A DNA stretch of 64,000 nucleotides. Origin: Candidatus Gemmiger faecavium. Its GTDB lineage: Bacteria > Bacillota > Clostridia > Oscillospirales > Ruminococcaceae. Location of the stretch: positions 1 through 64,000 of the forward strand of contig DXFO01000039.1 of the NCBI GenBank assembly GCA_019114415.1. The letters are read 5' to 3'. Below the pieces are notes generated by a model. The model had not been told where the DNA came from and did no database searches. It saw only the letters and a program-made list of their open reading frames with translations. The translations under genes and the position numbers were made by a program. Each line of letters starts with the position of its first letter. Position 1 is the first letter of the stretch. Of the stretch, positions 38,648-46,271 are shown in pieces.

Positions 38648-39219
38648 TGAATTTCTGGTCTGACTTTGCCGCCAAGCACCCGGCGGCAGCCAAATGGGTG
38701 CGGGAGGGCGGCCTCTTTGTCATTGTGAGCAACGTCATCACGGTGCTGAAATACCTGATGCTCCAGTTCCTGCCCGCGGCCTTTGCGGGCCTGGGCGACG
38801 CCAGCTTCGGCTGGCCGGGCATCCCGCTGACCCTGTTCGGCGAGACCTTTGAGTGGAACATCCTGGGCTATGACCAGGCCCACGGCGGTTTGGCCTATTT
38901 CTGCGCCTACATGGTGGCTATGGTCATCGGCGAGGTCATCAACTTCCCCATCCAGCGCAACTTTGTGTTCCGTTCCAAGGGTAAGCTGGGACCCCAGATC
39001 GCATGGTATCTGGTGGCGTTCTGCGTCATCACCTGCATCGTCAACTCCATCAACTGCATCTGGGTTGCGGTGGCCGGTCTGCTGGTCCCCGACTTCATCT
39101 ACAACATCGGCACGACGGTCCTCAACGGCGGTATTTCCATGGTGGTCTTCTTCTTTGTCAACAAGATCATCTTCCCCTCGTCGGACAGCGTGCAGAAAAC
39201 GGCTGAACAGGCCGAATGA
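38647..39219 (+). CDS. GtrA-like membrane protein
   Basis: Four-helix membrane protein of 190 residues. The central INFPIQRNFVFRSKG matches the conserved N-x-x-x-x-R-x-[FW]-[TV]-F loop of GtrA proteins, which often help move lipid-linked sugars. It is translationally coupled to the GH3 gene (TGATG). Whether it works on a sugar carrier or anchors the GH3 enzyme is unknown. Confidence 0.72.
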   Translation: MNFWSDFAAKHPAAAKWVREGGLFVIVSNVITVLKYLMLQFLPAAFAGLGDASFGWPGIPLTLFGETFEWNILGYDQAHGGLAYFCAYMVAMVIGEVINFPIQRNFVFRSKGKLGPQIAWYLVAFCVITCIVNSINCIWVAVAGLLVPDFIYNIGTTVLNGGISMVVFFFVNKIIFPSSDSVQKTAEQAE

Positions 39220-39454
39220 TCCTTAACGTTACAAATTCCTTTCCCGGCGGCACCCAATCTTCCGAATCATTGGCTCTGTTTTCCCGCCGCCGCAGCAAGA
39301 CCCCTGTTCACGGGTGACCGTGGACGGGGGGCTTGTGCTGCCGGGGAGAACGGCTCAGACCTCTGCTTCCGGGCCTCCGCTGCGCCGGTACCGCGGCGGG
39401 CATCCCGCCCTTTGCCACGCTGGGTTGACGGCTGTCCCGGTTTGGGGGTATAGT
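39220..39454 (+). promoter_or_regulatory. Intergenic region with the MBL-gene promoter
   Basis: No ORF with a ribosome site is seen. Near its end TTGACG (39425-39430) lies 18 bases before TATAGT (39449-39454), about 50 bases before the MBL gene. GC-rich inverted segments occur between 39260 and 39400 but no clear terminator. Confidence 0.5.
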
Positions 39455-39505
39455 GAGAAAAAGCGCGGCCTGCTGCCATGGCCCCGCGGAAGGGAAGGAC
39501 CTTCT

Positions 39506-40354
39506 ATGCGCATCACCGTTCTGATCGAAAATACCGCCCTCTCCGACACCCTGACTGCCGAACACGGGCTGAGTCTGTACCTGGAATACCGCGGCACGTC
39601 CTGGCTGCTGGACGCCGGGACCAGCGGCGCCTTTGCGGCCAACGCCGACAAGCTGGGGATCGACCTGGCAAAGGTGGAGACCTGCCTGCTCTCCCATGGT
39701 CACTACGACCATGCCGGGGGACTGGCAGAGTTTTTCCGCCGCAACCAAACCGCCCCGGTGTATGCCATGCGCGGGGCCGACCAACCCTATTATTCGGGGG
39801 ACGGGGAAAAACGCCATGACATCGGCATTCCCGTGGAAGTGCTGGAAGCCCTGCCCCGGCGGGTGCACTGGGTGGACGGGGGGACGGCCCTTGCACCGGG
39901 CGTGTGGCTGCTGCCCCACTCCACGCCGGGCCTGGAGCAGATCGGCGCGGCCAAAAAGCTCTACCGCGGCACGGAAAAGGGTGTGGAACCGGATGATTTT
40001 GCCCATGAAATGAGCGTCGTATTTGAAACGGCCGGGGGCCTGGTGGTGTTCAACAGCTGCTGCCACGGGGGGCTTCAGGCTGTGCTGGGAGAGGTGTCCC
40101 GCCAGTTCCCCGGCAAGCCCGTTGCCGCCTTTGTGGGCGGGCTGCATATGCGGGGACGCAGCCACGGCTGCGAGATCTGCACTTTCACCCCGCAGGAACT
40201 GCAGGCGGTGGCAGACTGCGCCGCAGACCATGGTGTGGGGGCGGTCTACACCGGACATTGCACCGGCGGCGTGGCCTATGAACTGCTGCGGCCGCTGATG
40301 GGCAGCCGGCTGCACCCGCTGTCCACGGGGCAGGTCATCGAACTGCCCGACTGA
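39506..40354 (+). CDS. Metallo-beta-lactamase-fold hydrolase
   Basis: Soluble MBL-fold protein of 282 residues. ATG 39506 (MRITVLIENTALSD) follows GGGAAGG; the track's longer version has no ribosome site. Metal ligands are in LLSHGHYDHAGGL, with later His in NSCCHGG and GGLHMRG and YTGHCTGG. The layout matches the family annotated as 7,8-dihydropterin-6-methyl-aminobenzene phosphate synthase-like, but the substrate is uncertain. Followed after 19 bases by the SRAP gene. Confidence 0.85.
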   Translation: MRITVLIENTALSDTLTAEHGLSLYLEYRGTSWLLDAGTSGAFAANADKLGIDLAKVETCLLSHGHYDHAGGLAEFFRRNQTAPVYAMRGADQPYYSGDGEKRHDIGIPVEVLEALPRRVHWVDGGTALAPGVWLLPHSTPGLEQIGAAKKLYRGTEKGVEPDDFAHEMSVVFETAGGLVVFNSCCHGGLQAVLGEVSRQFPGKPVAAFVGGLHMRGRSHGCEICTFTPQELQAVADCAADHGVGAVYTGHCTGGVAYELLRPLMGSRLHPLSTGQVIELPD

Positions 40355-40373
40355 ACCGAAAGGAGGAATCCCC

Positions 40374-40949
40374 ATGTGCGGCAGATACCATTTTTCCACC
40401 GCAGGCTGTCCGCCCCTGGCGGCATTGGCCCGGCGGCTGCAGCGCACCGGGGAAACGGTCCCTCAAAACGGGGATGTGGCGCCCTCCTGTGAAGCGCTGA
40501 CGGTGGTGCAGGGCGCAGCCGGCCCGGAGGTCTGCCTGCGGACCTGGGGGTGGCCCGGACACGGTGGACAGATCATCAACGCCCGGGCCGAGACCGTGAC
40601 CGAAAAGCCCATGTTCCGGGACAACTTTGCCCGGCACCGGTGCGTCATCCCGGCCAGTTTCTTCTATGAGTGGGACGCCGGACGCCATCCCTACCGCTTT
40701 GCCCTGCCGGGGGAGCCGCTGTATCTGGCGGGCATCTGCAACGCCGAGGGCCGGTTTGTCATCCTGACCACCGCGCCCAACGGCTGTATGCGGCCCATCC
40801 ACGACCGCATGCCCCTGATCCTGCGACCTGAACAGGTCCGCCCCTGGCTGTCAGATTCTGCCGCCGCCCTGGCACTGCTGGAAGGCACACCTCCGGAACT
40901 GGAACGGGAAAGCCTGGACGGTCAGCTGCGGCTGGAAGATCTGACCTGA
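40374..40949 (+). CDS. SRAP/YedK-type abasic-site processing protein
   Basis: HMCES/YedK homologue that crosslinks abasic sites in single-stranded DNA through its N-terminal Cys. MCGRYHFS starts the protein, so Cys2 becomes the reactive residue after Met removal. Other active-site blocks are present: INARAET (Asn), RCVIPASFFYEWD (Glu) and IHDRMPLIL (His). It has 191 residues, slightly short. Confidence 0.93.
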   Translation: MCGRYHFSTAGCPPLAALARRLQRTGETVPQNGDVAPSCEALTVVQGAAGPEVCLRTWGWPGHGGQIINARAETVTEKPMFRDNFARHRCVIPASFFYEWDAGRHPYRFALPGEPLYLAGICNAEGRFVILTTAPNGCMRPIHDRMPLILRPEQVRPWLSDSAAALALLEGTPPELERESLDGQLRLEDLT

Positions 40950-40958
40950 TACAAACAA

Positions 40959-40997
40959 AAAGCCCGTTTCTGCCATGGCGGCGGAAACGGGCTTTGC
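40959..40997. terminator. Bidirectional terminator
   Basis: AAAGCCCGTTTC and its complement around an 11-14 base loop, between converging SRAP and thioredoxin-like genes. Confidence 0.85.
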
Positions 40998-41008
40998 TGT
41001 ATCGGTGG

Positions 41009-41665
41009 TTATGCGGCGGGCAGGATCATGTCGATGCCCGTCAGGATGGTCTCGCGGTCCAGGGCGCTGAGGGCGTGGGCCACCAGATAGCCCTCGGCGT
41101 CGATGAAGTAGGTGGTGGGCAGGGCGGTGACGCCGTAGGTGATGGCGGCATCGTACTCGGTGTCGTAGTAGACGGGGAAGGAATATCCCTGCTCCTCAAT
41201 GAATTCGGAAGCACCCTCCAACGTCTCCCGAGAACCGTCGGTCATGTTGACCATGACAAAATGGATGTCCTCGCCGTATTCGGCGTAGAGTTCGTCAAAG
41301 TCGGGCATCTCTTTCTTGCAGGGACCGCACCAGCTTGCCCAGAAGTTCAAAATAATGGGCTTGCCGATGAAATCGGACAGATGCACCTCGTTGCCTTCCA
41401 GGTCGGCCACGGTAAAATCGGGGGCAGCGGTAAGCTGGGGCTCATCATTCTCCTCATCCTCGGACTCCTCCGGGGTGGCGTCGCTGTCCGGCACCTCACC
41501 GGCATCGGAGCTGTCGGCAGAGGGAGTGGGGGAAGGGGAGGGCTCCTCGCTGGCCAGGGTATCGGGGGCGTACTGAGACCCCAGACGGCTGTACAGCAGG
41601 AAAGCCCCGCCCAGCACCAGCACAAAGGCGGCCAGAAGGACCACCAGGGACAGATTCTTTTTCAT
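41009..41665 (-). CDS. Membrane-anchored TlpA-like thioredoxin
   Basis: Extracytoplasmic thiol-disulfide oxidoreductase of 218 residues. MKKNLSLVVLLAAFVLVLGGAFLLYS is an anchor or uncleaved signal; a Ser/Pro/Asp/Glu-rich linker (about 35-75) follows, then a TlpA/ResA domain with NFWASWCGPCKKEMPDF (CxxC redox site) and ALPTTYFID (cis-Pro). It is cotranscribed after ccdA, which would keep it reduced. Confidence 0.9.
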   Translation of the reverse strand: MKKNLSLVVLLAAFVLVLGGAFLLYSRLGSQYAPDTLASEEPSPSPTPSADSSDAGEVPDSDATPEESEDEENDEPQLTAAPDFTVADLEGNEVHLSDFIGKPIILNFWASWCGPCKKEMPDFDELYAEYGEDIHFVMVNMTDGSRETLEGASEFIEEQGYSFPVYYDTEYDAAITYGVTALPTTYFIDAEGYLVAHALSALDRETILTGIDMILPAA

Positions 41666-41682
41666 GGAATACTCCTTTCCGG

Positions 41683-42345
41683 TCAGCTCAAAAGGGAGAG
41701 CAGGCGGCCCAGCAGGCCGGTCATCATCAGCACGCCGATCAAAATCAGCAGACTGCCGCTGACCGTGTTGATGACGCGATAGTTGCTCTTGACCCAGTCA
41801 AAGGCGGATTTCAGCCGGTCGATGAGCACCGCACTGATGAGGAACGGCACGCCCAGACCCAGGGAGTAGGCAAGCAGCATGAGCATGCCTTCCACCACAT
41901 GACCCTGCTGGGAGGCCAGCAGCAGCGCTGACCCCAGGAAAGCGCCCACGCAGGGCGTCCAGCCCACCGAAAAGACCACGCCGAACAGGGCGGAGGAGAA
42001 AAATCCCAGGTTGGAGGTGTCCACCTGACGCCGTCCGCCCGAGAACATGTTGAGCCGCAGAACGCCCAGATAGTTCAGGCCGAACACAATGACGATCAGG
42101 CCGGACACAATGTTGACGGCAGTCTGGTAGCGGGTGAGCAGTCCGCCCACCGTACCGGCCAGCGCACCCATGAGCACGAACACGGCGGTAAAGCCCAGCA
42201 CAAAGCCCGCGGCACAGGTCAGTGTCCGGCGGGTGCTGCGCTGACCGCCGCCCGCAAAATAGGAGATATAGATGGGCAGCATGGGCAGCAGACAGGGGGA
42301 AACGAAGGTGATGATCCCTTCCAGAAACAAAATGAAATACTGCAT
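41683..42345 (-). CDS. ccdA: CcdA/DsbD-type thiol transport membrane protein
   Basis: Six-helix membrane protein that passes electrons from cytoplasmic thioredoxin to the outside. ATG 42345 (MQYFILFLEGIITFVSPCLLPMLP) follows AAAGGAG; 220 residues. The two redox Cys sit in FVSPCLLP and SVGWTPCVGAFLG. It precedes the TlpA-like gene in a two-gene operon and is divergent from a Crp-family regulator. Confidence 0.9.
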   Translation of the reverse strand: MQYFILFLEGIITFVSPCLLPMLPIYISYFAGGGQRSTRRTLTCAAGFVLGFTAVFVLMGALAGTVGGLLTRYQTAVNIVSGLIVIVFGLNYLGVLRLNMFSGGRRQVDTSNLGFFSSALFGVVFSVGWTPCVGAFLGSALLLASQQGHVVEGMLMLLAYSLGLGVPFLISAVLIDRLKSAFDWVKSNYRVINTVSGSLLILIGVLMMTGLLGRLLSLLS

Positions 42346-42457
42346 AAGGCAGGCTCCTTTCCGATATTGGGCAAGAGGGCCCGTGGTTTGCCCCGGCAAC
42401 ATCTGCCGGGCAGCACCTTAGTATATCATATATATCAGATTTGCACAGCGGGGGTCC

Positions 42458-42511
42458 GTGATGTTATCACACAGCCTGCCGTTTGACAGCGGGGCAAAAG
42501 CGTTTTATACT
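42458..42511 (+). promoter_or_regulatory. Promoter and candidate operator of the Crp-family gene
   Basis: TTGACA (42483) lies 17 bases before TATACT (42506). A perfect inverted repeat GTGAT-GTT-ATCAC (42458-42470) lies 12 bases upstream of the -35, between the divergent ccdA and regulator genes. Confidence 0.65.
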
Positions 42512-42548
42512 CACCATAGTGACTTTGTATTGAGACGGAGGTCGGACC

Positions 42549-43223
42549 ATGTCGTTTGCAGAATATTTTCCCGTGTGGGACAAGCTGGACAAGGCACAGC
42601 AGAAGATGCTTCTGGATTCTGTGACCGAGCGCAGCGCAAAAGCGGGGACGGTACTGTATACCGGCGGTTCCGACTGCCTGGGCCTGGTGGTGGTCAAGTC
42701 GGGCCGTCTGCGGGCATACAGCCTTTCGGGGGAGGGGCGGGAGATCACCCTTTACCGCCTGTTTGAGCGGGATATCTGCCTGATGACCTCCTCCTGCATG
42801 ATGCACAATCTGCAATTCGACGTGACCGTCGAGGTGGAAAAGGACGCGGAGTTCTGGGTCATTCCGCCCGCTGTCTACCGCACCCTTACCGAACAGTCCC
42901 TGGCCGCGGCGCGCTATACCAACGACCTGCTGGCTACCCGTCTGTCGGATGTCATGTGGCTGATGGAGCAGATCATGTGGCAGAGTTTTGACAAGCGCCT
43001 GGCCGAGTTCCTGCTGGAGGAAAGTGCCCTGGAAAACACCACGGTCCTGAACCTGACCCATGAGAAAATCGCCAACCATCTGGGCACCGCCCGGGAGGTG
43101 GTCACCCGGATGCTGCGATATTTCCAGGGAGAGGGCATGGTCCGCCTGGCCCGCGGCACGGTGGAGCTCACCGACCCGCAGGCCCTTGCCCGCCTGGCGG
43201 ACGCCGAGAAACCTTCAAAATAA
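42549..43223 (+). CDS. Crp/Fnr-family transcriptional regulator
   Basis: Cyclic-nucleotide-binding-fold sensor with a winged helix, 224 residues. The cNMP-like beta-roll spans about 20-140 (GLVVVKSGRLRAYSLSGEGREITLY); the DNA-binding part contains TVLNLTHEKIANHLGTAREVVTRMLRYFQGEGMV, a typical HTH_Crp. Two Cys (DICLMTSSCMM) in the sensor could be redox active. It is divergent from the ccdA-tlpA pair, so a thiol or redox input is a reasonable guess. Confidence 0.9.
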   Translation: MSFAEYFPVWDKLDKAQQKMLLDSVTERSAKAGTVLYTGGSDCLGLVVVKSGRLRAYSLSGEGREITLYRLFERDICLMTSSCMMHNLQFDVTVEVEKDAEFWVIPPAVYRTLTEQSLAAARYTNDLLATRLSDVMWLMEQIMWQSFDKRLAEFLLEESALENTTVLNLTHEKIANHLGTAREVVTRMLRYFQGEGMVRLARGTVELTDPQALARLADAEKPSK

Positions 43224-43232
43224 CACAAAATA

Positions 43233-43284
43233 CCCCCGCCAGAAAGCCGACTGCATGGCCGGTCCCGGCGGGGGCTTTTTTCTG
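43233..43284 (+). terminator. Terminator after the Crp-family gene
   Basis: CCCCCGCC and CGGCGGGGGC around a long loop, followed by TTTTTTCT. Confidence 0.75.
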
Positions 43285-43310
43285 CCGGTACACAAAGGCA
43301 ATCGGCAGGA

Positions 43311-44567
43311 TTATTTTTCGTCCTCTTCGGAGTCGGGGATGACGACGACTTTTATCTTTTCCACCCGCTTGCCGTCCATGGCAAGGACGGTCACGTCTAC
43401 GTTTTCGTAGTGGAATGAATCGCCGACTTCGGGGATGCGGGCCAGCTCGTCCATGACCCAGCCGCTGACAGTCACCACGTCCAGTTCCTTGTCGATGTCC
43501 AGCAGCTCAAACAGTTTTTCGGCGTTGGTGTGGCCCAGGACTTCGTACTCGTTCTCGCCGGTCTGGCGGATCTCCTCCACCACTTCGTCGTGTTCGTCCC
43601 AGATTTCGCCCACCAGTTCTTCCAGGATGTCCTCCATGGTCACGATGCCCACGGTGCCGCCGAACTCGTCCATGACCACGGCCAGATGGGACTTGTTTTT
43701 CTGCAGGTCCTGCAGCAGTTCGCCGATCAGCTTGTTTTCGGTCACATAGATGGCCGGGCGGATGATGGTGGAAATGTCTTTGTCGGTGTGATAGACGTAG
43801 TTGTGGAAGTCCTTCTGGTACAGGATGCCGATGATATGGTCGATGCTGTCCCGGTAGACCGGGATGCGGGAATACCCCGTCTCGGCAAAGACGGCGGCGA
43901 TGTCGTCCTTGGAATCATCCACCGACACGGCGGTCAGGTCGATGCGCGGGGTCAGCACGTCGATGGCCTGGGTCTCGGTAAACTCGATGGCGTTGCGGAT
44001 CAGCGAGCCCTCCTGGGTGTCGATGCCGCCTTCCTGCTCTGCTTCATCCACAATGGTCAGCAGTTCTTCTTCGGTAAGGGTCTGGTTGTCCGAGGAATGG
44101 AAAATCCGGGACAGCAGCTTTTTCCACTGACGGAACAAAAAGTTGAAGGGGGTCAGCAGGATCATCAGCACATGGAGAAAAGGCGCCGAGAACTTGGCAA
44201 AGGCCTCGGGGGATTCCTTGGCGATACTCTTGGGGGACACCTCGCCAAAGATCAGCACCACCACGGTGGTCACTGCGGTGGAAACGCTGGGGCCCACATC
44301 GTTGCCCAGCCATTTGGCAAACAGCAGCGTTGCCATGGATGCGCAGGCAATGTTGACGATGTTGTTGCCGATCAAAATGGTGGACAGCAGGCTGTCGTAA
44401 TTTTCGGACATGCGCAGCACCAGCTCGGCACGGCTGTCACCTTTTTCCGCCATGTTCTTGACGCGGATGCGGTTGAGAGAGGAAAACGCGGTCTCGGTCG
44501 CCGAGAAATATCCCGACATGACCACGCAGGCCACAATGAGCAGTATTGAGACGGTATCGTCGTTCAT
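43311..44567 (-). CDS. CNNM/CBS-domain membrane protein (HlyC/CorC family)
   Basis: Putative cation (Mg2+-related) transporter of 418 residues. ATG 44567 (MNDDTVSILLIVACVVMSGYFSATETAFSS) follows GGAAGGAA; the track's GTG is two codons earlier. The CNNM membrane domain (1-180) carries GYFSATETAFSSLN and FGEVSPKS; two CBS motifs follow (VLTPRIDLTAVSVD and HLAVVMDEFGGTVGIVTMEDILEE), then a CorC/HlyC C-terminal domain. Its long leader contains a separate mini-gene. Confidence 0.92.
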   Translation of the reverse strand: MNDDTVSILLIVACVVMSGYFSATETAFSSLNRIRVKNMAEKGDSRAELVLRMSENYDSLLSTILIGNNIVNIACASMATLLFAKWLGNDVGPSVSTAVTTVVVLIFGEVSPKSIAKESPEAFAKFSAPFLHVLMILLTPFNFLFRQWKKLLSRIFHSSDNQTLTEEELLTIVDEAEQEGGIDTQEGSLIRNAIEFTETQAIDVLTPRIDLTAVSVDDSKDDIAAVFAETGYSRIPVYRDSIDHIIGILYQKDFHNYVYHTDKDISTIIRPAIYVTENKLIGELLQDLQKNKSHLAVVMDEFGGTVGIVTMEDILEELVGEIWDEHDEVVEEIRQTGENEYEVLGHTNAEKLFELLDIDKELDVVTVSGWVMDELARIPEVGDSFHYENVDVTVLAMDGKRVEKIKVVVIPDSEEDEK

Positions 44568-44685
44568 GAACACATTCCTTCCTTGATGATCCCCACGGCA
44601 AGCATCTTACCTGGCTGCGGTGCGGGCGGCCGCCCGTTTTTGTCCGCGCCTTCCGGCGGGGGAGCCTGCGCCGGAAAAAGACAAC

Positions 44686-44802
44686 AAAAAGGCACAGCCC
44701 CATCACCGGCGGGGACGGACCGAAACAGCCGTTTCCCTCTGCCGCTGGGCGGCGGGGCGGTCAGTTCCGGCACATCCCGCTCTGGCGGGAGCTGTGCCTT
44801 TT
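44686..44802 (-). terminator. Terminator-like long hairpin after the mini-gene
   Basis: AAAGGCACAGC (44802-44791 side) and GCTGTGCCTTTTT pair across about 90 bases that fold into inner GC hairpins; five Ts follow on the minus strand. Confidence 0.65.
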
Positions 44803-44803
44803 G

Positions 44804-44848
44804 CTATATGCAACAGTATGGGTTGGCATCAGCGTCGATGTCGGCCAC
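44804..44848 (-). CDS. 14-residue peptide mini-ORF
   Basis: GTG 44848 lies 8 bases after a full CGGAGG ribosome site and opens a frame reading MADIDADANPYCCI, then TAG. A promoter (TTGCGA, 17, TATGAT) lies 35 bases upstream and a terminator-type hairpin follows at once, so the unit looks like a complete tiny gene. It may be a leader peptide controlling the CNNM gene about 240 bases downstream, or a free Cys-containing peptide. No family is recognised. Confidence 0.5.
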   Translation of the reverse strand: MADIDADANPYCCI

Positions 44849-44882
44849 TGTCAATTCCTCCGGTCTTGTAAGATACTCTCAC

Positions 44883-44911
44883 ATCATACCGCAATTTATC
44901 ACAAATCGCAA
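44883..44911 (-). promoter_or_regulatory. Promoter of the 14-residue mini-gene
   Basis: TTGCGA lies 17 bases before TATGAT on the minus strand. Confidence 0.6.
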
Positions 44912-45018
44912 TGGGCAAACCGCAAATATCCCCGTAACTGATGAAAAAACTGGCCGAATGTGACGTGAAACCGGACAAAATGCGAGGCCCCGGCAGCAAA
45001 AACAGGGCGCGGAGAGCC

Positions 45019-45507
45019 TCAGGCGCGGGCAGCGGCGGCAGCTTCGGCGTCGGCGGCCAGCTGCTTGCGGAACAGCACGCGGAAGATCAGACGGCACAGG
45101 GGGCCGCAGTAAAGCAGCTGCCACAAAAGGGCCATGGGCAGATTGCAGCCGAAGGTCTGCACCCAGGTGCCGAAGCTGGGCTCCTTGAACAGCAGGGTGG
45201 CGATCAGGCTCATGACGGGGCACATGATGCAGACGATCATGGTGGAAGTGGCGTAGGTGATGAACTGCGGGCGGTCGGTGGGGCGCATGAAGGTGAACGC
45301 CAGACGCACGGCCAGCTTTTCCACCAGGAAGAACTCCAGAACAAAGGCGATGGGCGCCATGATGGGCAGCTCGTGCAGGGCCAGCAGGAAGGTGATGTTC
45401 TCTACGCCGCCGGTGGCCAGGGCGACATTGTAGACGATCATTCCATAGACCATGATGATGGCCATGATGGCGGTGAAAACAACGTTCTGAAATTTGGTTT
45501 TCGGCAT
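45019..45507 (-). CDS. DUF2798-like membrane protein
   Basis: Four-helix membrane protein of 162 residues with no assigned function. ATG 45507 (MPKTKFQNVVFTAIMAIIMVYGMIVYN) follows AAAGGAG. The start pattern, with a Lys/Gln-rich front and Met-rich first helix, and a second similar half (YATSTMIVCIMCPVMSLIATLLF) fit DUF2798, which is built from two such repeats. The C-terminal tail is Ala-rich. A terminator lies only about 40 bases upstream. Confidence 0.75.
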   Translation of the reverse strand: MPKTKFQNVVFTAIMAIIMVYGMIVYNVALATGGVENITFLLALHELPIMAPIAFVLEFFLVEKLAVRLAFTFMRPTDRPQFITYATSTMIVCIMCPVMSLIATLLFKEPSFGTWVQTFGCNLPMALLWQLLYCGPLCRLIFRVLFRKQLAADAEAAAAARA

Positions 45508-45552
45508 GATTCTTTCTCCTTTGGTTTGGGTAAAATCGTGGGCAGGGGGCAA

Positions 45553-45594
45553 AAAAACGGAAGCAGCAAAACTTTCGTTCGCTGCTTCCGTTTC
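45553..45594 (-). terminator. Strong terminator in front of the DUF2798 gene
   Basis: AACGGAAGCAGC and GCTGCTTCCGTT arms followed by a run of Ts on the minus strand. It probably ends the arsR operon but lies 46 bases before the DUF2798 start codon, so it may also attenuate that gene. Confidence 0.85.
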
Positions 45595-45719
45595 CGCGAC
45601 CTACCATTTGTAAGGGAGTATAGCACGCCGGCAAGGGGCTTCGTAAGCGATTTTTTCACTTTTGTCGGGCTGCCCAGAATCATTGCGATCCTAGTGAGGG
45701 GATTTTGTGGAAAGGTGGC

Positions 45720-45920
45720 TCATCCCTGGCCTTCAAAGCGTTCTTTCAAGACCTCGTAATGATGACGGTTGGACTTGTCTCCGCCGTTATCCGGGAACAG
45801 ACAATAGGGCAGGCTGTCGGTGGTGCGGTGTTTGATGACGCAGTTGCGGCAGTTGCCGTGATTGGGACAGCTTGTCTTGGGGCACAGGCAGTCGGTGCCG
45901 CCGCAGGAGGGGGCGGACAT
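45720..45920 (-). CDS. Small Cys-rich protein of the ArsR operon
   Basis: A 66-residue protein starting at ATG 45920 behind AAGGTG. Eight Cys are present, including CGGTDCLCPKTSCPNHGNCRNC, a probable zinc or iron-sulfur site; the rest is short and charged (HHYEVLKERFEGQG). Family not recognised with certainty. It follows the thioredoxin-like gene by 5 bases and is last in the operon. Confidence 0.75.
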   Translation of the reverse strand: MSAPSCGGTDCLCPKTSCPNHGNCRNCVIKHRTTDSLPYCLFPDNGGDKSNRHHYEVLKERFEGQG

Positions 45921-45925
45921 GGAGA

Positions 45926-46258
45926 TCACCTTGCCTTCTGCAGGAGTTCGGCGGCTTCCTCCACAGTGAGGACCCGGCCGGTGCTGACCACAGTTCCGTT
46001 GATGACAAGGGCGGGGGTGCTCATCACACCGTAGGCGGCGATCTGGGCAAAATCGGTCACATGGCCGATTTGGGCGTCAATGCCAAGCTGGGCAAGGGCC
46101 GTGCGGGTGTTGGCTTCCAGCTGATTGCATTTGGTACAGCCGGACCCCAGGACCTCCACAAGAAGGCTTCCCGAAGCGGCGCTGCCGGCGGGAGCGGGCT
46201 GATTGGCGGCTGCACAGCAGCAGGATGCGGTTCCTTTCTTCTTTCCGAACAGACTCAT
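45926..46258 (-). CDS. Small thioredoxin-fold protein (redox-active disulfide type)
   Basis: A 110-residue protein with an N-terminal CCC cluster and linker, then a thioredoxin-like domain with the CxxC in VLGSGCTKCNQLEANT and the cis-Pro region GVMSTPALVINGTVV. This type usually accompanies YraQ/ArsP-like permeases. It lies 13 bases after the permease gene. Confidence 0.88.
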   Translation of the reverse strand: MSLFGKKKGTASCCCAAANQPAPAGSAASGSLLVEVLGSGCTKCNQLEANTRTALAQLGIDAQIGHVTDFAQIAAYGVMSTPALVINGTVVSTGRVLTVEEAAELLQKAR

Positions 46259-46271
46259 GACGAATGACCTC

